NCBI GenBank assembly: GCA_965371445.1
Contig: CBDUYN010000013.1
Coordinates: 1 to 64,000, forward strand
Source: DASWIG01 sp965371445
GTDB taxonomy: Bacteria; Acidobacteriota; Thermoanaerobaculia; Multivoradales; J023
DNA length: 64,000 nt
Direction: 5' to 3'
The translations under genes were made by a program, and so were the position numbers. The notes below the pieces were generated by a model. It worked only from the letters and a program-made list of their open reading frames with translations, was not told the DNA's origin and searched no databases. Positions within the stretch are counted from its first letter, which is position 1, and each line of letters begins with the position of its first letter. Positions 26,201 through 34,462 of the stretch are shown one piece after another.

Positions 26201-26486
26201 ATTGAGCGGTGAGCTCGTCCTGGCCCTCGACGCAGCAGGTGCCGAGGCGGCCAGGGCGCGGGAAGAGGCGGAGCAAAGATTCCGCAGCGCTTTGGAGATC
26301 ACCGCCCGGCAGGGCGCGCTTTCCCTCGAGTTGCGCGCGGCGACGAGCCTCGCTCGCCTGCTGCGGGGTCAGGGGAGAGTCGAAAAGGCCCGCGGGCTCC
26401 TCGCGGAGGTCTACGGCCGTTTCACCGAAGGCCTCGACACGGCGGACCTGCAAGGCGCCAGGACGCTTCTGGAAACGCTAGGTTGA
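23238..26486 (+). CDS. Zinc-ribbon class III adenylate/guanylate cyclase - AAA ATPase - TPR protein
   Basis: 1,082 residues. Residues 1-22 are a CxxC-x-CxxC zinc ribbon. Residues about 40-205 form a class III cyclase domain with both metal aspartates (FCDL, D50; LGDG, D94) and the N171/R175 pair of TPNIAARLQ, so it appears catalytically competent. Residues about 245-520 are a STAND-like ATPase: GDVGIGKSR Walker A, FVAEDVHWSDP Walker B. Helical and TPR-type repeats fill about 620-1080. No membrane helix. In-frame starts up to 80 bp further upstream would only add an unrelated extension. It is followed 40 bp later by a paralogue. Confidence 0.93.
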   Translation: MRCSACGFENPPVMRFCGKCGTPLGATPAAAPRDLDDTAERRNLTVMFCDLADATRLSEQLDPEELREIVRDYQKIAKEVVQRFQGHVAQYLGDGLMVYFGYPQAQGDDARRAVQAGLGIVDAVAAYSARLVRERRLSLAVRVGIHTGGVVTGAVGTAQRREQLALGQTPNIAARLQHLAAPDEVVLSTATRKLTRGFFAFESLGAHAMKGLPDPMEIFRVVGESGVRSRFELAVRSGLTPLAGRREELAVLRCAFTRAAAGNGRAVLLTGDVGIGKSRLLYALREELEGVPHSWWSCHFSSDLRHSALVPVASVASQILGLDSEPQAAELSQLETALSSLGFPLEESVPFMAELLSMKDRGDYGVHGLNPGRLKEKALELLVDAFARLAQERPAIFVAEDVHWSDPSSLVFLELLLARTAEMGLLVLLTSPPSFSPVWTPPPCQSHLALGRLADASVEEMVGSLSGKPLPYAVCQQIVERAGGVPLFVEELTRMVLDSGQLRRTRHGWEVVEGRLTMEIPSTLQDVLMARLDGQQDAKETAQIAAVLGREFRLEQLAALCEVDEAQLRGQLDRLVEAGLISPPDERSAEYLFKSALIQETAYRSLLKSQRQHHHRKISKLLLSQPAAAKERPEVVAHHLTEGGQFREALELWLQAGQRALSRSDNFEAIGNLEKGLELLAGATISIHRNQLEIDFQNALGVAWTATRGFAAQEAEAAWERARELCEGLGEPLALAVALNGLWMSCFARTELEKAYELAQRTMQIAEAHRDANMLLMAHTSLGATLLYQGHFSRALQHLETGLAQESGDEGEAGVTPSVADLRVSALSLSALALWVRGYPEKAAAQSREAVDRARRLSHPFSLCYALSFGAWLHTFNRDETAFAELMDELRELAETQGYFLAEWGDFFLGPLLDDKEATATSSSGAHSGSLFTHTGFGLNLGMTSTCCFLAERYHSQGQIERAEGALHWGFDALGSGQERYWEGELFRLSGELVLALDAAGAEAARAREEAEQRFRSALEITARQGALSLELRAATSLARLLRGQGRVEKARGLLAEVYGRFTEGLDTADLQGARTLLETLG

Positions 26487-26525
26487 GGGACGAGGGACCG
26501 CTTCGCCGTTCTGGAGAGACAGGTC

Positions 26526-29500
26526 ATGCGATGCACGGCTTGCGGATTTGACAGCCCGGAGGGAATGAGCTTCTGTGGTGGCTGCGGGGCGCCCCTGGAG
26601 GCCGCCTCGCCGACGGCGGAGCCGGAGCGCGACAGCGCCGAACGCCGCCAGCTGACGGTGATGTTCTGCGACCTGGTCGGCTCGACGGCGCTCTCGACAC
26701 GCCTCGACCCGGAAGACCTGCGCGAGGTCCTCCGGGGCTACCAGCAGGTGGCGCGCGAGGCAGTCGCCCGCTATGAGGGGCACGTCGCCCAATACCTCGG
26801 CGACGGCATCTTGATCTACTTCGGCTATCCGAAAGCCCACGAAGACGATGCCCGCCGCGCCGTCCACGCCGCCCTTGGCGTCGTCGAGGCCATGAACGGT
26901 CTGAGCGAACGACTGGGCCGGGGGGATTTACCCCTGGCGGTGCGGGTGGGCATCCACACCGGCCCGGTGGTGACGGGGGAGCTTGGTGCGGGCACGACGG
27001 GCAGCGCGCTCGCCCTGGGACAGACCCCCAACGTCGCCGCCGGGATCCAGAACGTCGCTCCGCCCAACGGGATCGTCCTCTCGGCAGCCACCTACGAGCT
27101 CATCCAAGGGTTTTTCGCCTGCCGTCCCCTGGGGGCGCAGAAGCTGCGGACGACCTCGAAACCCGTCGAGGTCTTCGAGGTCGTGGGCGAGAGCGGGGTG
27201 CGCAGCCGCTTCGACCTCGCCGTCAGCCAGGGCCTGGGCCCGCTCGTCGGACGCCGGCGCGAGCTCGTCCAACTGCGGGACCGGTTCTACGTGGCCTCCG
27301 ACGGCGAGGGGCAAGTCGTCGAGATCACCGGCGAGGGAGGCATCGGCAAGTCGCGCCAGGTCTACGAGCTGCGCAAGGCGATCGCCATGATGCCCCATCA
27401 ATGGCTGACCTGCCGCTCGTCGCCCTACGCTCAGGAAGGAGACTTCCATCCTTTCGTGGAGCACCTGGCCGCTTATTTCGGCCTCCATTACGAGGACTCG
27501 CCGGAGGCGAAGCTCGGAAAGATCCGGCAGGCCACCGCGCGCCTCGCCGCCTCCCCGGCGAGCGTCGCGCCGATCGCACAGCTCCTTGCCGTGCCTCTCG
27601 AGAGCGCCGCGCCGTCACCGAGGCTCGACTCTGAACCGGGGCGCCGGGAGGTCTCGGAGCTTCTTCTGGCCATGTTGCTTCACCTCGCCGGAAAACAGCC
27701 CCTGGTCCTTTTCATCGAGGACCTTCAATGGGCCGACCCTGCCGCCGTCGGCTTTCTCGAGCGCCTGGTCCCTGCCATCCGCTCGACGAGGATCCTCGTC
27801 GTCTGTACCTATCGCCCGGCCTTCCATCCCCCCTGGCCGGAGGCCGAGCACGTGACCCGGATCCGTCTCGAGCGGCTCGAGGAGGAGGAGGAGGAGATGA
27901 TGGTCGAGGAGGTGACCGGGGGCAAACCTCTCGACCCGTCGATCCTCGGGCAGATCCTGGAAAAGGCCGACGGCGTGCCGCTCTACATAGAGGAGCTGAC
28001 TCGTACGGTCCTGGAGTCGGATCAGGTGGAGGAGACCGAAGACGCTTACGAGCTCGTGGCCCCGGAGCTTGAGCTGGGCATCCCGACGAGGCTCCAGGAC
28101 GCCCTGATGGCCCGCCTCGACCAAGACCCGGAGACCAAGAAGCTGGCCCAGTTGGCCGCGGCCCTCGAGCCGGAGTTCGACTTCGACGTCCTGCGGACGG
28201 TCTCGGGTCTCGACGACGAGGATCTCGAGAATCGTCTCGACCGCCTGGAGGAGGAGGGCCTCCTGACCCGTTTCGGCGAGCCGCCGCACGCCAGCTACAG
28301 CTTCCGTCATGCCTTGATCCGGGCGGCGGCCTACGAGTCGGTTCTCAAAAGCACTCGGCCGCAGTATCACCAGGGGGTGGCCGACGCTCTGATCGAGCTG
28401 GCGCCGGAGATCGCCCAGAGCGAGCCCCAGCTGGTCGCCCGCCACCTGAGCCGGGGGAACCGTCCGGATCTCGCCGTCGCCTACTGGCTGCGGGCCGGAC
28501 GGCAGTCGCTGCAACGCGGGGAGTGCGGCCGGGCGCAAGAGCAGCTCGGCAAGGGTTTGAAGGCGGCCGCGAGCTTGCCGCCGGAGGAGCGAAGGACCCA
28601 GGAACCCGCCCTCCGGTGCGCTCATAGCACGGCGTTCGCCGCCACCGATGGATGGAAGGCTTCGGAAGTCGCCGAATCCTATGCCCGAATCGACGAGATG
28701 TGCGCGGAGTTGCGCCCGGACAGTCCACCGGAGCAGTTCTGGGCGCTGGCCGGCCGATGGAGGATGGACCTGATGAGTCCGGACCTGGAGGCGGCGCTCG
28801 CCAAAGGCCGGGAGCTCGTGGAGTTGGCCAAGGTCTTCCAGGAACCCGAAATGATCGCCGAGAGCCAAGCCGCCCTGGGGGCCGCGCTCCTTTTTCACGG
28901 CGACCTCGTCCGCGCCCGCGAGCATCTGGAGAGGGCCCGCGCCGTCGAGGCGGCGACGAACGCCGCCACGGAGGCCGGATACCTGCTCATCGCGAGTGCC
29001 GTGGAGGTCCGCTGCTGGCTCTCCCTCGCGCTGTGGCACCTGGGGCATCCGGACCAGGGCCTCGCGGAAAGCGTTGCGGCGATCGGCCACGCGCGGCGTC
29101 TCGAGCATCCCACGAGCCTCGCCTATGCCCTGGCTTTCGGCGCCTGGCTCCACGCCTGCCGCCGCGAAGAGGAGCTGGTCCACGAGCGCGCCGAGGAGAT
29201 GCTCTACCTGGCCCAGAAACATCAGCTCCACATGGTCGTCTGGGCACGGTTCTTCCTGGGCATCCGGGCGGTCTCGCAGGGGGTGCCGCCGGGCGGATGG
29301 CGCGTCGGCGACGAAGAGGCTTTACGCGCCCGCCTACGCTCCGAGCCGGAGGTCGCAGCGACCCTCGGGCAGACCACCGCCACCGCCTTGATAGCGGTCC
29401 ATGCGGCGACGGAAGGCCGCCTGGAGGACGCCGCGCAACGCCTGGAGAGAGCCCTGGACCAGATTTCGAGGACCGGTGAGCTCCACTGGGAAGCGGAGCT

Positions 29501-29780
29501 CCACCGCCTCCGCGGAGAGCTCGTCCTGGCGCAGGGCGGCCCGGAGGCGGCCCAGGACGGGGAGGCTGCCTTCCAGAAGGCTCTCGACATCGCCCGCCGC
29601 CAGGGCAGCCGCGCTCTGGAGCTGCGCGCGGCCACGAGCCTCGCCCGTCTGTGGCAACGCCTGGATCGCCGGCAGGAGGGGCGTCGGCTCCTGGAAGAGG
29701 TTCACGGCTCCTTCACCGAAGGGCACGACACCGCGGATCTGATCGAGGCCTCCGAGCTGTTCGCCACCCTTTCTTCCTAG
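26526..29780 (+). CDS. Paralogous cyclase-AAA-TPR protein, catalytic Arg missing
   Basis: 1,084 residues with the same plan as its upstream neighbour: zinc ribbon (MRCTACGFD, FCGGCG), cyclase domain about 40-205, ATPase (GEGGIGKSR; LFIEDLQWADP) and C-terminal TPR region. Metal aspartates D49 and D93 are kept, but the motif reads TPNVAAGIQ: Asn169 is present while the transition-state arginine is Gly173 (codon GGG). Cyclase activity may be lost or low, leaving a regulatory or signal-binding role. The pair probably arose by tandem duplication. Acidic stretch EEEEEEM near residue 455 is unusual for the family. Confidence 0.92.
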   Translation: MRCTACGFDSPEGMSFCGGCGAPLEAASPTAEPERDSAERRQLTVMFCDLVGSTALSTRLDPEDLREVLRGYQQVAREAVARYEGHVAQYLGDGILIYFGYPKAHEDDARRAVHAALGVVEAMNGLSERLGRGDLPLAVRVGIHTGPVVTGELGAGTTGSALALGQTPNVAAGIQNVAPPNGIVLSAATYELIQGFFACRPLGAQKLRTTSKPVEVFEVVGESGVRSRFDLAVSQGLGPLVGRRRELVQLRDRFYVASDGEGQVVEITGEGGIGKSRQVYELRKAIAMMPHQWLTCRSSPYAQEGDFHPFVEHLAAYFGLHYEDSPEAKLGKIRQATARLAASPASVAPIAQLLAVPLESAAPSPRLDSEPGRREVSELLLAMLLHLAGKQPLVLFIEDLQWADPAAVGFLERLVPAIRSTRILVVCTYRPAFHPPWPEAEHVTRIRLERLEEEEEEMMVEEVTGGKPLDPSILGQILEKADGVPLYIEELTRTVLESDQVEETEDAYELVAPELELGIPTRLQDALMARLDQDPETKKLAQLAAALEPEFDFDVLRTVSGLDDEDLENRLDRLEEEGLLTRFGEPPHASYSFRHALIRAAAYESVLKSTRPQYHQGVADALIELAPEIAQSEPQLVARHLSRGNRPDLAVAYWLRAGRQSLQRGECGRAQEQLGKGLKAAASLPPEERRTQEPALRCAHSTAFAATDGWKASEVAESYARIDEMCAELRPDSPPEQFWALAGRWRMDLMSPDLEAALAKGRELVELAKVFQEPEMIAESQAALGAALLFHGDLVRAREHLERARAVEAATNAATEAGYLLIASAVEVRCWLSLALWHLGHPDQGLAESVAAIGHARRLEHPTSLAYALAFGAWLHACRREEELVHERAEEMLYLAQKHQLHMVVWARFFLGIRAVSQGVPPGGWRVGDEEALRARLRSEPEVAATLGQTTATALIAVHAATEGRLEDAAQRLERALDQISRTGELHWEAELHRLRGELVLAQGGPEAAQDGEAAFQKALDIARRQGSRALELRAATSLARLWQRLDRRQEGRRLLEEVHGSFTEGHDTADLIEASELFATLSS

Positions 29781-29886
29781 GAGGTTGCGGTCCAAGGGCC
29801 GTTGGGATACCATGCCGCCCTGTCTCCCTTCTGAAATGAGGCTCTTGGAGGAGGAAAGCGACCGATATTCGGGGGCTAACGTCAGT

Positions 29887-31245
29887 ATGGGTTCGGAGAG
29901 CTACATCGTTTTCAACTATGCACGCTCGGACGAGGCTCGCGCGGGCGGCCAACGCTGGGTCAGCGAATTCGCGGAGGCCCTGAGGTTTCGCCTCGGACAG
30001 CTCCTGGGCGAAGGGGAGCTTCCCGAGGGCGAGATCCTGGTCTCGATCCTCTCGCCCGGCTACGTCGGTGACGCAAGTTGCGCCAGCGAGCTCCAGGAAT
30101 TTCTCGCCGGGCATGGCGACGCCTCGGCGCACGGGAGGGTCTTCAAAGTCGTCAAGAGCCCCGTCTCCGCGGACCAGCTTCCGACCGAGCTCCACGGCCT
30201 GGCGAGCTACGAGCTTTTTGCGACCGACCCCGAGACCGGGGAAACGAGGGAGCTCAGCCGTCATTCGCCCGGCGATCTCTCCCGCCGATACTGGGCCCGG
30301 CTGACGGATCTCGCCATCGACATCTCCCGGGCGATCCGGCCGAAGGAGTCTCACGCCGACGATTCCCGGACCGTGTTTCTGGCCGAGACGAGCGGCGACC
30401 TCGGGGAAGAGCGGCAGCTCATCCGGCGCGAGCTCACCCAGCGCGGCCTCCACGTGCTGCCGGACCGCCCTCTGCCGTCGACCGTGGCCGAGCTCCTGAG
30501 CCAGGTGCGCGAGCAACTTGCTCGCTGCCGGCTCTCGATCCATCCGGTGGGCCGCAGCTACGGCGAGGTCCCCGAGGGCGGCGAAGAGTCGCTCGTGGCG
30601 CTTCAGGCGGAGCTGGCGATCGAACGGGGTGCAGCGGGAGGCTTTTCCCGCCTGGTCTGGACGCCGCCGAACCTCCAGGCCGAAGACGAGCGGCAAAGGC
30701 GGCTCCTCGAGCGCCTGTCCACCGATTCACGGATCGGGGCCGGGTCCGACTTCCTGGTTACCTCCCTGGAGAAGCTGAAGGTGACGATCCTGTGCGCGCT
30801 CGACGAGCGCAGGATGGGAGAAGAGGAAGCCACGGACGCTCCCCACCAGGTCTTCCTGGTCTGCGATCAACGCGACGTCGAAAGGTGCCGGCCGCTCCAG
30901 GAGCATCTCGAGGATCGGGGCTTCGGAGTCGCCCTGCCCTCCTTTGAGGGCGACGAGAGCGACGTTCGCATCGACCACGAGAGGAAGCTCTGCCGCTGCG
31001 ATGCGGTCCTGATTCACTGGGGAGAAGGTTCCGAATCCTGGATCCGGGGCATGCTTCTCGAGGTCAGGAAGAGCCTCGGCCTGGGCCGCAGGAAACCCTC
31101 CCCCGAAACGGCGGTCTACCTCGACGCCCCGGAAACTCCGGCGAAGGCGAGCTTCGTGGCCGGAGAGGGCCAGGCCACGGCACGAACCGTCGAGGAGATC
31201 GCACCATTCCTCGAAAGGATCGACCGGCAAGGAGGCGAGCCATGA
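29887..31245 (+). CDS. TIR-domain protein, partner of the downstream nSTAND1 ATPase
   Basis: 452 residues from the favoured ATG (MGSESYIVF), placed because the TIR strand begins there; starts at 29836, 29812 or TTG 29785 would extend it. Residues 5-105 are TIR-like: YIVFNYARSDEA, LVSILSPGYV, and SCASELQEF with E68 at the position of the NADase glutamate. The stretch that normally lies between the first helix and the SPGY strand is much shorter than usual. Residues about 160-295 are a second TIR-like unit (TVFLAETSGDLGEERQLIR, LARCRLSIHPVG), and 318-420 a third (HQVFLVCDQRDVERC, CDAVLIHWGEGS). The stop overlaps the next start by 4 bp, so both proteins are made together. Confidence 0.8.
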   Translation: MGSESYIVFNYARSDEARAGGQRWVSEFAEALRFRLGQLLGEGELPEGEILVSILSPGYVGDASCASELQEFLAGHGDASAHGRVFKVVKSPVSADQLPTELHGLASYELFATDPETGETRELSRHSPGDLSRRYWARLTDLAIDISRAIRPKESHADDSRTVFLAETSGDLGEERQLIRRELTQRGLHVLPDRPLPSTVAELLSQVREQLARCRLSIHPVGRSYGEVPEGGEESLVALQAELAIERGAAGGFSRLVWTPPNLQAEDERQRRLLERLSTDSRIGAGSDFLVTSLEKLKVTILCALDERRMGEEEATDAPHQVFLVCDQRDVERCRPLQEHLEDRGFGVALPSFEGDESDVRIDHERKLCRCDAVLIHWGEGSESWIRGMLLEVRKSLGLGRRKPSPETAVYLDAPETPAKASFVAGEGQATARTVEEIAPFLERIDRQGGEP

Positions 31246-34200
31246 AGGAGGCGTCCGCTCGCTTCAACCCCTTTCCGGGCCTGCGCAGCTTCGAGCCCCG
31301 AGAGGAGCATCTCTTCTTCGGCCGCGAGCTGCAGATCGACGAGCTCTTGAAAAGGCTGCGGCGAACCCGCTTCCTCGCGGTGGTGGGCATCTCGGGCAGC
31401 GGCAAATCGTCGCTGGTGCTCTCGGGCCTTATCCCCGCCCTCCACCGCGGCCTCATGACCCGCGCCGGCTCGAGTTGGCGAGTCGCGATCTTTCGTCCCG
31501 GCGACGACCCGATCGGCAATCTGGCTACGGCCCTCAACGCTCCCGACGTCCTCGGGGCGGACGGCGAGCGTCAAGAGCTCGGGCGCTCGCTTCTCGACGC
31601 GACCCTGCGCCACGGCGCCCTGGGGCTGGTGGAAGCCGTCCACGAGGCACGGGACGTCGAGCGGAGGATCCCGAAGTACGACAACGTCCTGGTCGTCGTC
31701 GACCAGTTCGAGGAGCTCTTCCGCCTGAAGGCGAGCAGCCGGCACGAGAGCGCGGACGACGAGGCCCTGGCCTTCATCCGGCTGCTCCAGGAAGCCACGC
31801 AGCAGAAAGAGGTCCCGATCTACGTCGTCTTGACGATGCGCACCGACTTCATGGAGCACTGCGTCGAGTACCCGGGTCTGCCCGAGGCGATCAACGACGG
31901 GGCCTTCATCGTCTCGCGCATGAGCCGCGAGGAGCAGCGCGCGGCGATCGTCGGCCCGGTGGCGGTGGGCGGCGGCGAGATCGCGCCACGGCTCGTGCTG
32001 CGGCTTTTAAACAGCGTCGGCGACAATCCGGACCAGCTCCCCGTCCTCCAGCACGCCCTGATGCGGACCTGGAGCCACTGGGAGAAGGAAACATCCGACG
32101 CGCCGGCGCTCGACATCGAGCAGTACGAGGCGATCGGCACCATGGAGCGAGCGCTTTCGCAGCACGCCGAGGAGGTCTATGAAGACCTGGGCAGCGAGCG
32201 TCGCAAGGTGATCGCCGAGAAGATGTTCAAAGCGCTGACCGACAAGGAGCCGGGACGCCGCGGTGTGCGCCGCCCGATCCAGGTTCGAAAGGTCTGCGAG
32301 CTCACCGGCGGCAGCGTCGAAGGAGTGATCGCGGTCGTCGACCGCTTCCGCCAGCCGGGACGCTCCTTCCTCATGCCGCCGTCGAGCGTCGATCTCGACG
32401 GCGACTCGGTGATCGACATCTCGCACGAAAGCCTCATGCGGGTCTGGGAGCGGCTGATCGGCTGGGTCGAAGAGGAGACCGAATCGGCACAGTTTTATTT
32501 GCGCCTGGCGCGCGCCGCGGCCCTTCACGAGGAGGGCTCCGGGGGGCTCTGGCGCAATCCGGAGCTGGAGTTCGCCGTCCAATGGCGGGACAAGAACCAA
32601 CCGACCGAGGTCTGGGCCCGGCGCTACGACCCGAGCTTCGAGCGCAACATGCGCTTTCTCGAGGAGAGCCGACAGGCTCGCGAACGGGAGATGGCCGCGG
32701 AGGAACGAGCACGGCGCAGAAAGCTCCACCAGGCACGAATCATGGCAGCGGTCTCCGTCGTGGTGGCGGTCGTCATCCTCGGTTTCGGCCTCTTTGCCTG
32801 GCACCAGAGCCAAGAGGCGCAGCGGCAGAGGGCCAAGGCCCTGGAGCAAGAGCAGGAGGCTCTGGCGCAGAAAGCCAAGGCCGAGGAGGAGAGTCAAAGA
32901 GCGAGGGACGCCGAAATCTCGGCGCGCGAGGCCGCCCAGGAGGCCGAGCGGCAAAGGGCGATCGCCGAGAGCCAGGAGCAGGAGGCCCTCGATCAGAAGG
33001 CCAAGGCCGAGGAAGAGAGCCTGAGGGCGAAAGTCGCCGAACGCTCGACGCGCGAGTCGGCCCAGGAGGCCGAGCGGCAGAGGGCGATCGCCGAGAGCCA
33101 GGAGCTGGAGGCCCTCGGCCAGAAGGCCAAGGCCGAGCAAGAGAGCCAGAGGGCGAGAGACGCCGAGCAGCGAGCTCTGGAAAAGGAGCAGGAGGCCCAG
33201 CGCCTTCGCCTCCTGGAGTCCGCGCGAGCCCTGGCCATCCAGGTTCCACGTCTCCAGCAGGAAGGGCAGGAAGAGGTGGCGGCGCTTCTGGCCGTCCACG
33301 CCTATCGGCTCACCCTGGAGCACGGGGGGAATCCGGAAACGGCTGCCTTCTACGAGGCCCTGCGGCTGAGCCTGAAACGCCTGGTCCCGGAAAGAGTCCT
33401 GCGCCACCACGACGGCATGGTGCGTGCCGTGGCGCTGTCGGGGGCCGGCTACCTGCTCGCCTCCGGCGACGATACGAACGGCGTCCGCCTTCTCGACCTG
33501 CGCCGCCCCGAGGATCCATCGAGAGAGCTTCCCGGAATCCAGGAGATTCGATCCCTCGCCTACCACCCCTCCGGCGAGCGGCTCGCCGCCGGGAGCTTCG
33601 ACGGCTCGATCCAGGTCTGGGACCTCAACGAGCCCGAGTCTCCTCCGCTCCGGCTGACCGTTCCGGGAGACGCTGCCGAGGCCGAGAGCCCTTCCCCGGT
33701 CGTCTCCCTCGCCTACCGCGGCGACGGATCGTTGGCCGCCGCGAGCCTCGCCGGTAAGGTGACCTTGTGGCCTTCCGGGAATCCCGAGCCCGTGGGCGTC
33801 TCGCTGCTCGAAGGACATCCTCACCGCGTCCTTTCGGTGGCCTTCAGCCCGAAGGATCCGATCCTCGCCGCGGCGAGCGCCGGCGGCGGTGTCCTCCTCT
33901 GGGACCTCGACCACGTAGCCGAGGGAACGGGCGGCTTGCCCGGCGAGCAAACCGTCCGTGCGGTGGCCTTCAGCCGTGACGGCTCGATCCTGGCCGCGGG
34001 AACCGCCGAGGGCACGATCGAGCTCTGGGACGTGACCCAAGAGCCTCCGATCCGGACAGGGGAGCTGCTGGGACATACCGCCGCGGTCAACTCGCTGAGC
34101 TTCAATCCTGGCCAGGACCTGCTCGCCTCGTCGAGCTCCGACGCGACCTTGCGACTCTGGCACGTGCACGACCGCGCCGCCGAGCCTATCGTGCTGTCCG

Positions 34201-34415
34201 AGCATGACTCCTGGGTCTGGACGGCCGCCTTCAGCGGCGACGGCGAGACCCTGGTCTCCGGTAGCGCGGACCGCACGATCCGCATCTGGGCCACCCGCGC
34301 CGAGCTCCTCGCCCGGGAGGTCTGCGGCCGTGTCTCCCGCAGCCTGAGCGAGGAGGAATGGAGCCACTACCTGCCCTCCGACATCCCCCATGGCGAGACT
34401 TGTCCCGTACCCTGA
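31242..34415 (+). CDS. nSTAND1 ATPase with membrane helix, coiled coil and WD40 propeller
   Basis: 1,057 residues. Residues 8-400 are an nSTAND1-type NTPase, recognised by NPFPGLRSFEPREEHLFFGR, the P-loop GISGSGKSS (K55) and Walker B VVVDQFEE (D154). One membrane helix lies at about 500-520 (VSVVVAVVILGFGLFAW). Then comes a coiled coil made of near-identical 42-residue repeats (AERQRAIAESQExEAL), followed by seven WD40 repeats from about 720 to 1040, enough for one propeller. The likely arrangement is a membrane-anchored sensor ATPase that signals to the TIR protein. A defence or regulated-death role is an inference from known TIR/STAND systems. Confidence 0.92.
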   Translation: MKEASARFNPFPGLRSFEPREEHLFFGRELQIDELLKRLRRTRFLAVVGISGSGKSSLVLSGLIPALHRGLMTRAGSSWRVAIFRPGDDPIGNLATALNAPDVLGADGERQELGRSLLDATLRHGALGLVEAVHEARDVERRIPKYDNVLVVVDQFEELFRLKASSRHESADDEALAFIRLLQEATQQKEVPIYVVLTMRTDFMEHCVEYPGLPEAINDGAFIVSRMSREEQRAAIVGPVAVGGGEIAPRLVLRLLNSVGDNPDQLPVLQHALMRTWSHWEKETSDAPALDIEQYEAIGTMERALSQHAEEVYEDLGSERRKVIAEKMFKALTDKEPGRRGVRRPIQVRKVCELTGGSVEGVIAVVDRFRQPGRSFLMPPSSVDLDGDSVIDISHESLMRVWERLIGWVEEETESAQFYLRLARAAALHEEGSGGLWRNPELEFAVQWRDKNQPTEVWARRYDPSFERNMRFLEESRQAREREMAAEERARRRKLHQARIMAAVSVVVAVVILGFGLFAWHQSQEAQRQRAKALEQEQEALAQKAKAEEESQRARDAEISAREAAQEAERQRAIAESQEQEALDQKAKAEEESLRAKVAERSTRESAQEAERQRAIAESQELEALGQKAKAEQESQRARDAEQRALEKEQEAQRLRLLESARALAIQVPRLQQEGQEEVAALLAVHAYRLTLEHGGNPETAAFYEALRLSLKRLVPERVLRHHDGMVRAVALSGAGYLLASGDDTNGVRLLDLRRPEDPSRELPGIQEIRSLAYHPSGERLAAGSFDGSIQVWDLNEPESPPLRLTVPGDAAEAESPSPVVSLAYRGDGSLAAASLAGKVTLWPSGNPEPVGVSLLEGHPHRVLSVAFSPKDPILAAASAGGGVLLWDLDHVAEGTGGLPGEQTVRAVAFSRDGSILAAGTAEGTIELWDVTQEPPIRTGELLGHTAAVNSLSFNPGQDLLASSSSDATLRLWHVHDRAAEPIVLSEHDSWVWTAAFSGDGETLVSGSADRTIRIWATRAELLAREVCGRVSRSLSEEEWSHYLPSDIPHGETCPVP

Positions 34416-34462
34416 ATCGTCGGCCGGCGGTTTGCGCGATGTAAGAAAGGTGGAAGCGTTTC

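Noticed and set aside
23991..26453. 820-codon minus-strand frame opposite the first cyclase
   Set aside because: Shadow frame; the plus strand carries continuous cyclase, ATPase and TPR motifs.
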